Notes under the pieces: model-generated
What the model was told of the DNA's origin: nothing
Seen by the model: the letters and a program-made list of their open reading frames with translations, nothing else
The model's database searches: none
From: an uncultured Prochlorococcus sp.
GTDB lineage: Bacteria > Cyanobacteriota > Cyanobacteriia > PCC-6307 > Cyanobiaceae
Length of the DNA: 40,543 nt
Assembly: GCA_902578845.1 (NCBI GenBank)
Contig: CACHEM010000007.1
Coordinates: 1 to 40,543 of the forward strand
Reading direction: 5' to 3'
Program-made: the position numbers and the translations under genes
Shown: positions 17,309-24,607 of the stretch, piece after piece
Layout of the letters: every line of letters starts with the position of its first letter
Position numbering within the stretch: position 1 is the stretch's first letter

Positions 17309-18271
17309 TTAAATACTTGAAAAAGGATTTTTAGGCATTTTTTTTAAACATTTTTTTGAAAATTCCTGAAGTACTTTAAATTCACTTTTATTTAAATTCC
17401 ACTTGAATACATTCGATACATCTATAACTTGAGATTTTTTTCGCATTCCAACTAGTGGAATAGCTCCTTGATAACAACACCAATTAATTGCTACTTGCGC
17501 TTGGGAAACTGATCTTTGATTTGCAATTCTTTTTAAACAGCTCCGCAATTCATATGTTGGTTTTTTATATTTTTCAAATAATGCATTGCGAATAAAACTT
17601 TTTTCTTTATTGTCTTCTTTATCTGGATCAATACAAAGTATTCCAAAGGACAAAGGACTATAAGCAAAGAAATCAATATAATTTTCTTCGCAAATTTTTT
17701 TTACCTGATATTGTTTTTCTAAATCGGGAGCAAGCAAAGAAAACTGTATCTGAACACTCTTTAGGCTCTGATCTCTTTTTGCCAAGAAATGAATTAATGT
17801 CATCAATCTTTTAGGGCCTATATTTGATAAGCCTATTTGAAAATCAAAGCCTTCATCTTTTAAATCGCAAAGATTATTCAATAGCCCTAATTCCTGCCAA
17901 GGATTGTATTTTGCAGTTGACCAATGTAATTGCACTATATCTAATTTGTTATTAAGTCTTTCTAAACTTTTCAAAAAAGGTTTATTAAAACCTCTGTTAC
18001 CTATTCTCCAGGGATAAGGTGCAAGTTTTGTTGCTACTTGAATTCTTTTTTTCTTTGCTGAAGGAGTAGTTAGTAAAAATTTTCCTATCAACAATTCACT
18101 TCTACCCTGAAGATTCCCAGTACCGTAAGAATCTGCAGTATCAATTAGATCGAAACCTCTTCGTAACGCTTCATTATATGTCTCACGTAAATCATCGTCA
18201 TCTGTAGATTGGTAATTCCAGAAAAGCTTATTCCCCCAAGACCACGTACCTAATCCAATTCTTTTCTTCAC
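17309..18271 (-). CDS. Aldo/keto reductase family oxidoreductase
   Basis: A 320-residue TIM-barrel enzyme using NADPH to reduce aldehydes or ketones. The catalytic set is visible: Asp and Tyr in DLIDTADSYGTG, Lys in VATKLAPYPW and His in VQLHWS. It begins KKRIGLGTWSWGNKLFW, typical of the cyanobacterial and plant chloroplast group. The physiological substrate is unknown. The start is a GTG at 18271. The 150-base region upstream is shared with the divergent ParA-like gene and contains an inverted repeat. Confidence 0.92.
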   Translation of the reverse strand: MKKRIGLGTWSWGNKLFWNYQSTDDDDLRETYNEALRRGFDLIDTADSYGTGNLQGRSELLIGKFLLTTPSAKKKRIQVATKLAPYPWRIGNRGFNKPFLKSLERLNNKLDIVQLHWSTAKYNPWQELGLLNNLCDLKDEGFDFQIGLSNIGPKRLMTLIHFLAKRDQSLKSVQIQFSLLAPDLEKQYQVKKICEENYIDFFAYSPLSFGILCIDPDKEDNKEKSFIRNALFEKYKKPTYELRSCLKRIANQRSVSQAQVAINWCCYQGAIPLVGMRKKSQVIDVSNVFKWNLNKSEFKVLQEFSKKCLKKMPKNPFSSI

Positions 18272-18365
18272 TAGCCAATTTAAATAAGGAACTTTATAAG
18301 GTTATCTAAAAATATTAACTTCTTAAAAATATTTCAAAAAATAAGTTTTAAAGCATTAAAAATCA

Positions 18366-18409
18366 ATTTCTCTTGACATTAAGAAATTATTCTCCAAAGT
18401 AAGAGAAAT
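18366..18409. promoter_or_regulatory. Inverted repeat upstream of the ParA-like gene
   Basis: ATTTCTCTT (18366-18374) and AAGAGAAAT (18401-18409) are perfect 9-base inverted repeats, 26 bases apart, ending 12 bases before the ParA-like start. A TTGACA-like -35 element overlaps the left arm at 18373-18378; the -10 match is weak. It could be an operator with two half-sites, a 5' leader hairpin, or chance. Function is inference. Confidence 0.35.
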
Positions 18410-18421
18410 AAAAATAAAAAA

Positions 18422-19093
18422 TTGTTCATTACCGTTTGCGGACAAAAAGGGGGAGTAGCCAAGACCTGCACAAGTATTCACCTTGCTAGTGTTTGGCATT
18501 CTGAAGGTAAAAAAGTTTGCATAGTCGATGCCGACAAAAATAGATCCGCTTTAGCATACGCATCAAGAGGCAATCTTCCATTTCCAGTTTTCCCCGTCAG
18601 TTCAGCTGCTAAAGCATCAAGATCATCAGAAATTGTAATAACTGATGGCCAAGCTAGCAGTGATCAAGAAGAACTTAAACACTTAGCGTATGGTTCAGAT
18701 TTAGTTATCTTACCTACAACTGCAAAAGCAAGATCAGTAGAATTAACTGTAGAACTAGCTAATTTATTAAGCAACTTAAAAGTTAACCATGCAGTAGTAA
18801 TAGTAAAAGTTGATTTTAGACAGCAAAAAGCAGCGCAACAAGCCAAAGCAGCTCTAGAAAATTTTGGTTTGAATGTTTTTGATACATTTATACCCTTACT
18901 TTCAGCATTTGATAAAGCAGAAGCCTCGGGTAATGCTGTATTTGAAGCTGTAGACGATTTAGGCAGATCAGATCCTCGTCGAATGACGGGCTGGTCTGCT
19001 TATTGTTCAATTGCCTCACAAATTCCATGCCTGATTTCGAAGCCCTCATCCGACACCAACAACTCAAACAACCAACAACCAATCAGCGCTTAA
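18422..19093 (+). CDS. ParA/MinD-family ATPase, orphan
   Basis: 223 residues starting at TTG 18422. The deviant Walker A motif KGGVAKT lies at the N-terminus (VCGQKGGVAKTCTSIHLAS), followed by the ParA-type VCIVDADKN and, later, DLVILPTTAKA. ParA ATPases position DNA, plasmids or protein assemblies on the nucleoid or membrane. No parB or centromere-like array is nearby, so this is an orphan, and cargo cannot be named; protein positioning is possible, as with McdA. The gene overlaps the next small membrane-protein gene by 67 bases, which suggests coupled translation. The C-terminal 20 residues are Ser/Asn-rich and probably flexible. Confidence 0.85.
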   Translation: MFITVCGQKGGVAKTCTSIHLASVWHSEGKKVCIVDADKNRSALAYASRGNLPFPVFPVSSAAKASRSSEIVITDGQASSDQEELKHLAYGSDLVILPTTAKARSVELTVELANLLSNLKVNHAVVIVKVDFRQQKAAQQAKAALENFGLNVFDTFIPLLSAFDKAEASGNAVFEAVDDLGRSDPRRMTGWSAYCSIASQIPCLISKPSSDTNNSNNQQPISA

Positions 19094-19269
19094 AAGTAGT
19101 TGATTCTCCTAATTTTGAAGAAGAAAAAAATGAAGAAGTAATAATAAGACAATCTGGATTATTAGTTAATTTTTTTGGAGGTTTTATAGGCTCTATAATT
19201 GGAACTTTAACAATACTGTTTCTTTATATGAATGAATATCTACCATTAGATTTACTAAAACTTAAGTAG
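19027..19269 (+). CDS. Small single-pass membrane protein overlapping parA-like gene
   Basis: 80 residues from ATG 19027 (MPDFEALIRHQQLKQP), in another frame than the ParA-like gene and starting inside its last 67 bases. A longer start at 19003 is possible but less likely. The first 45 residues are polar and acidic; one helix follows (VNFFGGFIGSIIGTLTILFL), and a short tail ends in LLKLK. The overlap and shared strand suggest a functional pair, with the ATPase possibly acting on or through this membrane protein. I do not recognise a family. Confidence 0.6.
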   Translation: MPDFEALIRHQQLKQPTTNQRLKVVDSPNFEEEKNEEVIIRQSGLLVNFFGGFIGSIIGTLTILFLYMNEYLPLDLLKLK

Positions 19270-19336
19270 TATATTCGCTATTGATAACAACATACAAGGT
19301 AAAATTTAGTTATATCAATGATTCTCAAGGATTAGA

Positions 19337-19420
19337 TTAGTGTTTTATTAGTGTTTTATTTTGATTTTTCTCGCTGAGATTAACTGCTACCACTAAAGTA
19401 CTGTTTTATAAGTGTTTTAT
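19337..19420. repeat. Left flanking repeat of the autotransporter cassette
   Basis: The 73-base block 19348-19420 matches 21001-21073 at 65 of 73 positions by hand alignment without gaps. It begins TTAGTGTTTTATTTTGATTT and contains GAGATTAACTGCTA. An extra exact copy of TTAGTGTTTTA lies just before it (19337-19347). A TAAGTGTTTTAT closes the block, 61 bases after the first element. The 267 bases from 19270 to 19536 contain no gene; apart from this repeat I see only AT-rich DNA. Confidence 0.85.
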
Positions 19421-19536
19421 GGAAGCATAAATTTGCAGTTTACTTAACAGGAAAATATAACTCATATTCCTAAATTAGTAATAAAAAAAGCAAATTTCTA
19501 TAAATCTTGGAAAATAATAATAATTACATTTGTATT

Positions 19537-20991
19537 ATGAAAAAATTATTAGCGATATCCTTAGCAGGATCATCTTTATTTCTTGGAAATTATTTTGCAA
19601 AAGCAGAAGATTATGATGCTTTTGGCATTGATTATTCTGGTAATCCATCAATTGGAAATAGGATATATGGAGTAGATACTTCTGATGGGACCAAAACTCT
19701 TCTCACTACAAAAGTATTTGATAGTAATTCGTGGAATGCAGGTACATCTTATGTAAGTGCAACTACGGGTGAAATTATGATAAGAGGAGGTGGAAGTAGA
19801 TATCATGCTTACAATTGGAAAACTAATACTTGGAGAGATGTAACTGATAATGCTGGACTTCAAGCAATGTTTGAAAAACCTGCTTCATTTGGAATAGATA
19901 GCAGTACAGTACAAATAGGGTCAAATGCAAACGATATTGATGTCGTAGAGGATGGTTTAAATATTGATGGTGCTGCTGTTATTACTAAAAATGCTGATGG
20001 ATCTGTTCAACTTGGTGGGGATACTGATGATATAGATATAGTTTCAGATGGTTTAAATATTGATGGTGCTGCTGTTATTACCAAAAATTCAGATGGATCT
20101 ATTCAAATTGGTGCTGATGGCAATGATATTGACATAACCTCAGAAGGTTTAACTGTTGATGGGGTTTCACTAATTACAAAAAAAGATTCTGGTGAAATTC
20201 ATATTGGTAAAAACTCACTAATTACTAAAGAAGAAGATGGAGTACAAAAACTTTATGCTCAAGATGAAAATGGTGATGCAATAAATATCAATGTGACAGA
20301 GGGGACTAAATTATTAATTGATGGAGTAGAGGTACAGACAGGAAATAGCACTCAAGTAACAACCAACAAAAATAATATCTCAACTAATACCTCTAATATC
20401 TCAACTAATACCTCTAATATCTCAACTAATACCTCTAATATCTCAACTAATACCTCTAATATCTCAACCAATACTTCTAATATCAAAAATCTGGGTTCAG
20501 GAGTGGCTGGATCAACTGCTTTAACAGCAGCACTTACTGCATTACCTCAGACATCTAAAGAATCTAAATTAAGTTGCGGTGTTGGAACAGGCGCTTACAG
20601 TAGTAGATATGCAGTTGGTTTTGGTTGCGCTTCTAAAGTAAATGAAAGAGTTGATGTCAATGCTGGCGGTTCTTATGTTTTTGGTGGATCTAAATCATAT
20701 GGTGGTGGAACATTAGATAGTGGAGTTGTTAAAGCAGGATTTGTTTTTAAATTGGGTAAATTAAATAAACCAACTCAAATCAGCATGAAAGAAAAGGAAG
20801 AATTTAAAAAAGAAATTAGTGATTTGAAAGAAAATAATAATCAGATTATTTCGCAAAATAAGAATTTGCAGTTAGAAAATCAATCAATTATTTCTCAAAA
20901 TAATGCACTTTTAGCAAGATTAGAAAGACTAGAAAAAGTGGCGCTTGGAGATCTCAAATCGAAAGATTTAGCAGTGTATCCACTCAAATAA
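19537..20991 (+). CDS. Putative YadA-like trimeric autotransporter adhesin
   Basis: 484 residues from ATG 19537; the signal peptide MKKLLAISLAGSSLFLG...AKA probably ends near residue 23. Residues 24-124 are an unrecognised globular part. Residues 125-220 are three 32-residue repeats (core DGLNIDGAAVITKN). Residues 281-315 are five ISTNTSN repeats, the kind of stalk found in trimeric autotransporters. Residues 316-408 resemble the YadA membrane anchor: a linker helix GSGVAGSTALTAALTALPQ, then four strand-like segments ending VKAGFVFKLGK. Two Cys (about 347 and 364) sit in the strands. Oddly, 76 more residues follow, with a coiled coil (about 417-465). Expected to project from the outer membrane as a trimer. 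The gene sits between direct repeats, suggesting recent gain or duplication. Confidence 0.72.
   Translation: MKKLLAISLAGSSLFLGNYFAKAEDYDAFGIDYSGNPSIGNRIYGVDTSDGTKTLLTTKVFDSNSWNAGTSYVSATTGEIMIRGGGSRYHAYNWKTNTWRDVTDNAGLQAMFEKPASFGIDSSTVQIGSNANDIDVVEDGLNIDGAAVITKNADGSVQLGGDTDDIDIVSDGLNIDGAAVITKNSDGSIQIGADGNDIDITSEGLTVDGVSLITKKDSGEIHIGKNSLITKEEDGVQKLYAQDENGDAININVTEGTKLLIDGVEVQTGNSTQVTTNKNNISTNTSNISTNTSNISTNTSNISTNTSNISTNTSNIKNLGSGVAGSTALTAALTALPQTSKESKLSCGVGTGAYSSRYAVGFGCASKVNERVDVNAGGSYVFGGSKSYGGGTLDSGVVKAGFVFKLGKLNKPTQISMKEKEEFKKEISDLKENNNQIISQNKNLQLENQSIISQNNALLARLERLEKVALGDLKSKDLAVYPLK
19909..20196 (+). repeat. Three 96-base in-frame repeats in the autotransporter gene
   Basis: Units at 19909-20004, 20005-20100 and 20101-20196 each encode 32 residues of the form xQxGxxxxDIDxxxDGLNIDGAAVITKNxDGx. 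Units one and two are nearly identical at DNA level across DGLNIDGAAVITKN; unit three has diverged. A shorter fourth remnant (IHIGKNSLITKEEDG) follows. The periodic Gly, Asp and Ile suggest a beta-solenoid passenger. Confidence 0.8.
20377..20481 (+). repeat. Five tandem 21-base repeats (ISTNTSN stalk)
   Basis: Units start at 20377, 20398, 20419, 20440 and 20461. The first four are identical at the base level; the fifth has two silent changes. A degenerate sixth unit (NKNN) precedes them. Each unit is exactly seven codons, one coiled-coil heptad, so changes in copy number would keep the frame and change stalk length. Confidence 0.93.
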
Positions 20992-21000
20992 ACTCAATAT

Positions 21001-21073
21001 TTAGTGTTTTATTTTGATTTTTTCCCCTGAGATTAACTGCTATGACTAGAGGACTGTTTTATTAGTGTTTTAT
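21001..21073. repeat. Right flanking repeat of the autotransporter cassette
   Basis: Same 73-base block as 19348-19420, with eight mismatches, beginning 10 bases after the autotransporter stop. TTAGTGTTTTA occurs at 21001-21011 and again 61 bases later at 21062-21072. After the second copy, TTCGCTGAGAT (21086-21096 region) repeats the centre of the left block, suggesting part of a further, decayed unit. Confidence 0.85.
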
Positions 21074-21090
21074 ATATTATTCTATTCGCT

Positions 21091-21117
21091 GAGATCCAAT
21101 GCAGCGCAATGGATCTC
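21091..21117. terminator. Hairpin between the autotransporter gene and argJ
   Basis: GAGATCCA (21091-21098) pairs with TGGATCTC (21110-21117) around an 11-base loop. It ends 2 bases before the argJ stop on the other strand and could act as a terminator for either gene, although no clear T run follows. Confidence 0.4.
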
Positions 21118-21119
21118 AA

Positions 21120-22358
21120 TTAAGTCGTATATTCACTATTTATTGCAACATACTTTTTAGAAAGATCGCACCCCCAAGCTGTGCCTTTCGATTCGCCAGA
21201 ATTTAGATTAATCATAATTTTTACAATATCATCTACTAAATATCTACCTTGCATTCTGGACTTAATATAGTCTGTGACTTTTTGTGGGTCATATTTATTT
21301 AACTTACCGTTTTCCAAAATCTGAGCGTTTCCTATATACAAGTCAACGTCATTTAAATTAAATTTAACTCCAGAATTACCTGCAGCAGAAATGATTCGTC
21401 CCCAATTCGGATCACAACCATGTATTGCAGTTTTTACCAAGGCAGAATTGCAAATAGATTTCGCGAGCATAATTGCATCATCTGTATTTTTTGCTCCTTG
21501 AACCAAAACTTCTAATAAACAATTTGCTCCCTCTCCATCCCTTGCAATATTTTTTGCCAAGTTCTGACATACAATATCAATCCCTTGTTGGATAATTGGA
21601 AAAAACCTTTTTTCAATTTTCTCGCCTGCATTTATTCCAACAAAAGAATCATTTGTGCTTGTCTCTCCATCGACTGATATTGCATTAAAAGATTTTTTAA
21701 CAGCTATAGCAATCATTTTGTCCCATTCTTCTTTTTGAATACCCGCATCACAAGTAAGAAAAGCAAGCATTGTAGCCATGTTGGGGTAAATCATTCCTGA
21801 ACCTTTTGCAAATCCTGCTATTTTTATTTTTCTACCTTGAATAATCGTCTCTATTGACAGTTTTTTCAAAGTCAAATCAGTAGTTAAAATTGCTTCTGCT
21901 GCATTTTTAAAATTATTACCATTTAAATCACTAACTAAATTCGGTAAATTTTTTACTAAATCATTTATTTGTATTGGAACACCAATTACACCAGTTGAGC
22001 ACATTAAAACTTCTTCTTCTTTTATTCCTAAAAGTTCCGCAATCTTTGCTGTAGCAATTTGAAAATGTTGAATGCCAAGATTTCCTGTACATGCATTTGC
22101 TTGTCCAGAATTAATTAGTATTGCTCTTACAAAACCTGAAGTTGTTTTAATCCTTTCCTCACAAATATCCACACAACAAGCGCGAACTATTGATTGGGTA
22201 AACATTCCACTAAAAACACTTCCTTCTGGAGCGAGTATTAGTGCTAAATCTTTTTTATTAGAAGCTTTTAAACCAGCAGATATCCCAGCAAAAAGAAACC
22301 CCTTGGGTGTCACCTTACTGTCATCAACAAACGACCAATTGGAATCTAACTGGCTCAA
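21120..22358 (-). CDS. argJ: Glutamate N-acetyltransferase / amino-acid acetyltransferase
   Basis: 412 residues. ArgJ moves the acetyl group from acetylornithine to glutamate in the cyclic arginine pathway and may also use acetyl-CoA. It shows the family stretch GFAKGSGMIYPNMATMLAFL, in which the Thr of MATML is the nucleophile and site of self-cleavage into two chains. The C-terminal HGCDPNWGRIISAAGNSG is also conserved. Length is normal (about 400-415). The start is a TTG at 22358; an in-frame stop a few codons upstream limits alternatives. It is divergent from coaE (76 bases). Confidence 0.96.
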   Translation of the reverse strand: MSQLDSNWSFVDDSKVTPKGFLFAGISAGLKASNKKDLALILAPEGSVFSGMFTQSIVRACCVDICEERIKTTSGFVRAILINSGQANACTGNLGIQHFQIATAKIAELLGIKEEEVLMCSTGVIGVPIQINDLVKNLPNLVSDLNGNNFKNAAEAILTTDLTLKKLSIETIIQGRKIKIAGFAKGSGMIYPNMATMLAFLTCDAGIQKEEWDKMIAIAVKKSFNAISVDGETSTNDSFVGINAGEKIEKRFFPIIQQGIDIVCQNLAKNIARDGEGANCLLEVLVQGAKNTDDAIMLAKSICNSALVKTAIHGCDPNWGRIISAAGNSGVKFNLNDVDLYIGNAQILENGKLNKYDPQKVTDYIKSRMQGRYLVDDIVKIMINLNSGESKGTAWGCDLSKKYVAINSEYTT

Positions 22359-22434
22359 ACTTTTTGGTATTTTAATTCATACTAACTACTCTTTAATACT
22401 AAAGAAACTAAGTAATTAGATTATTATTAATTAT

Positions 22435-23052
22435 ATGGATATTCTTCAAAAATCAAAAAACAACCAAAGAAGGATTGGTTTAACAGGAGGTATTGCAAGT
22501 GGGAAAACAACAATAACTAATTACATTAGAAAACATAAAAACATACCAATATTAGATGCAGATCATTTTTCAAGAGAATTAATCAAACCAAACACATATG
22601 GATATAAGAAAATTTTAGATTATTTTGGAAATAAAATTATTGATAATAAGAGCAATTCAGAAAGGGAAATAAATAGAAAACTTTTAAGGAACATTATTTT
22701 TAAACATTCAGCAAGCAAGGAATGGATTGAAAAACTACTTCACCCCTTAATTAAAGAAAGAATGATAAAAGAATGCAGTCAATACAGAAATAATCAAACT
22801 ATAGTATTGGTTATTCCATTATTGTTTGAAGCAAAATTTGAAGATATTTGCACTGAAATATGGTTAGTTAAATGTCCTAGAGAACTACAAAAAAACAGAC
22901 TTATCACAAGAGATAAAATTAGCGAAAAAGAAGCATATAAATTGATAAATTTTCAATTAAGTTTTGAAGAAAAAAGAAAATTTTCAGATATTATTTTAGA
23001 TAATTCAGATGATCAAAATAAATGGATCAATACGATAAAAGAGCTTCTTTAA
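22435..23052 (+). CDS. coaE: Dephospho-CoA kinase
   Basis: 205 residues, the normal size. It phosphorylates the ribose 3' hydroxyl of dephospho-CoA, the last step of coenzyme A synthesis. The P-loop IGLTGGIASGKTTI is near the N-terminus, followed by the CoA-binding DADHFSRELI and the lid-like ELQKNRLITRD. Composition is Lys and Asn rich, as in its neighbours. It converges on gatB with 3 bases between the stops. Confidence 0.95.
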   Translation: MDILQKSKNNQRRIGLTGGIASGKTTITNYIRKHKNIPILDADHFSRELIKPNTYGYKKILDYFGNKIIDNKSNSEREINRKLLRNIIFKHSASKEWIEKLLHPLIKERMIKECSQYRNNQTIVLVIPLLFEAKFEDICTEIWLVKCPRELQKNRLITRDKISEKEAYKLINFQLSFEEKRKFSDIILDNSDDQNKWINTIKELL

Positions 23053-23055
23053 GCT

Positions 23056-24528
23056 TTAGCTATTTAATTTTTCCATAAGAAGTTTATTTGCAAGTTTAGG
23101 GTCAGCTTTACCTTTTGTTCTTTTCATAAGTTGACCAACAAAAAAACCAAGTAACTTAGTTTTGCCATTTTTAAATGCTTGCACTTCATTTGGATGTTCA
23201 TTTATAAGTTCATCAATTATTGGTAAAATACTTGAAGAATCAGATATCATTGCCAACCCTTTTTCTTCAACTAATTTTTTCGGAGAAATATTTTTTTGAA
23301 TAAGTTCGGGTAATATTTCTTTTGCAATTTTTCCACTAATTATATTTTTTGAAATCATGCTAATCATTTCAGCAAGATTTTCAGGACTAAGCTTTAATTC
23401 ACTAAAACTTAGCTTGTTTGATTTTAAATAGCCCACAATATCACTTGTTACCCAATTTGAAGCTAGTTTGGCCTCGGCACCATTTACTACTGTTTCTTCA
23501 AAAAAGTTTGCCATGCTTATTTCATCAGAAATTACCCTTGCATCATATGCAGACAACCCAAATTGACTTACATATTTATTTCTTTTCTTTGAAGGTAATT
23601 CTGGTAGTTCTTTAAACCATATTTCTTGTTGGGCTTTTGTTATTTCAATTGGACCTAAGTCAGGATCAGGAAAATATCTATAGTCGCTGCTACCTTCTTT
23701 TAATCTCATACTTTTCGTTAATTGCTTAGCTTCATCCCATAACCTTGTTTCTTGGACAATTTCCCCTCCATTTTCATAAACTTCTATTTGTCTGGCTATT
23801 TCATAATCACAAGCCTTTTGAATTGCAGAAAATGAATTCATATTTTTTATTTCCACTTTGGTACCAAAAGGAGCATTAGGCCCTTTTCTAACTGAAATAT
23901 TAACATCACAGCGTAATGAACCCTCTTGCATATTGCCGTCTGATACTCCTAGATATCTAACTGTTCTTCTAATCTCTGAAGCATATTCAGATGCCTCTTT
24001 ACCTGATCTAATATCTGGTTTACTTACAATCTCACAAAGTGCTATTCCGGCGCGATTGTAATCCACTAAAGAATACTTAGAGCCAGCTAATCTATCACTT
24101 CCTGAATGGACTAGTTTTCCGGCGTCTTCTTCCATATGCAGCCTTTCTATACCAATTTTTTTGATATAAGGTTCTTTGTCCTTTTCAATTATTTCAACCT
24201 CTAACCAGCCATTTTCAGCTAGTGGCTCATCAAATTGTGAAATTTGATAATTTTTAGGTAGATCAGGATAAAAATATTGTTTTCTATCAAATTTGCAATG
24301 TTCTGCGACGTTTAAATTTAATGCTAACGAAGTTTTTACAGCATACTCAAGAACAGTCTCATTCAAAACTGGTAGAGTTCCTGGTAAACCACAAACTACA
24401 GGATCTATGTGCGTATTAGGTTCATCACCAAAAGCTGTTGACGCAGATGTAAATATTTTACTTTTCGTATTAAGCTGTACATGAGTTTCCAAACCAATCA
24501 CAGCTTCCCAAGATTCCAAATTGTTCAT
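23056..24528 (-). CDS. gatB: Aspartyl/glutamyl-tRNA amidotransferase subunit B
   Basis: 490 residues from the ATG at 24528; a longer frame to 24585 adds 19 hydrophobic residues not typical of GatB. With GatA and GatC it converts mischarged Glu-tRNA(Gln), and in some bacteria Asp-tRNA(Asn), to the amide form. Family motifs: AVIGLETHVQL, DYNRAGIALCEIV, and KNMNSFSAIQKACDYE. The C-terminal YqeY-like tail ends GFFVGQLMKRTKGKADP, as expected. gatA and gatC are not in the window. Confidence 0.96.
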   Translation of the reverse strand: MNNLESWEAVIGLETHVQLNTKSKIFTSASTAFGDEPNTHIDPVVCGLPGTLPVLNETVLEYAVKTSLALNLNVAEHCKFDRKQYFYPDLPKNYQISQFDEPLAENGWLEVEIIEKDKEPYIKKIGIERLHMEEDAGKLVHSGSDRLAGSKYSLVDYNRAGIALCEIVSKPDIRSGKEASEYASEIRRTVRYLGVSDGNMQEGSLRCDVNISVRKGPNAPFGTKVEIKNMNSFSAIQKACDYEIARQIEVYENGGEIVQETRLWDEAKQLTKSMRLKEGSSDYRYFPDPDLGPIEITKAQQEIWFKELPELPSKKRNKYVSQFGLSAYDARVISDEISMANFFEETVVNGAEAKLASNWVTSDIVGYLKSNKLSFSELKLSPENLAEMISMISKNIISGKIAKEILPELIQKNISPKKLVEEKGLAMISDSSSILPIIDELINEHPNEVQAFKNGKTKLLGFFVGQLMKRTKGKADPKLANKLLMEKLNS

Positions 24529-24607
24529 TATCAAAAGTCTCTTTATTAATATTATTGGATATAAAGGAAAAGAGGACCAAAACACAAATAAAAATATTAA
24601 TTTTTAA

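Noticed and set aside
19507..19536. TTG start 10 codons upstream for the autotransporter
   Set aside because: It would put a polar Asn-rich stretch before an otherwise perfect signal peptide beginning at ATG 19537.
20377..20481. Short regular repeats that might suggest a CRISPR array
   Set aside because: The units are contiguous 21-base in-frame codons with no spacers; they are protein repeats.
24529..24585. N-terminal extension of GatB
   Set aside because: The added 19 residues are hydrophobic and not part of the family; the ATG at 24528 gives the normal beginning.
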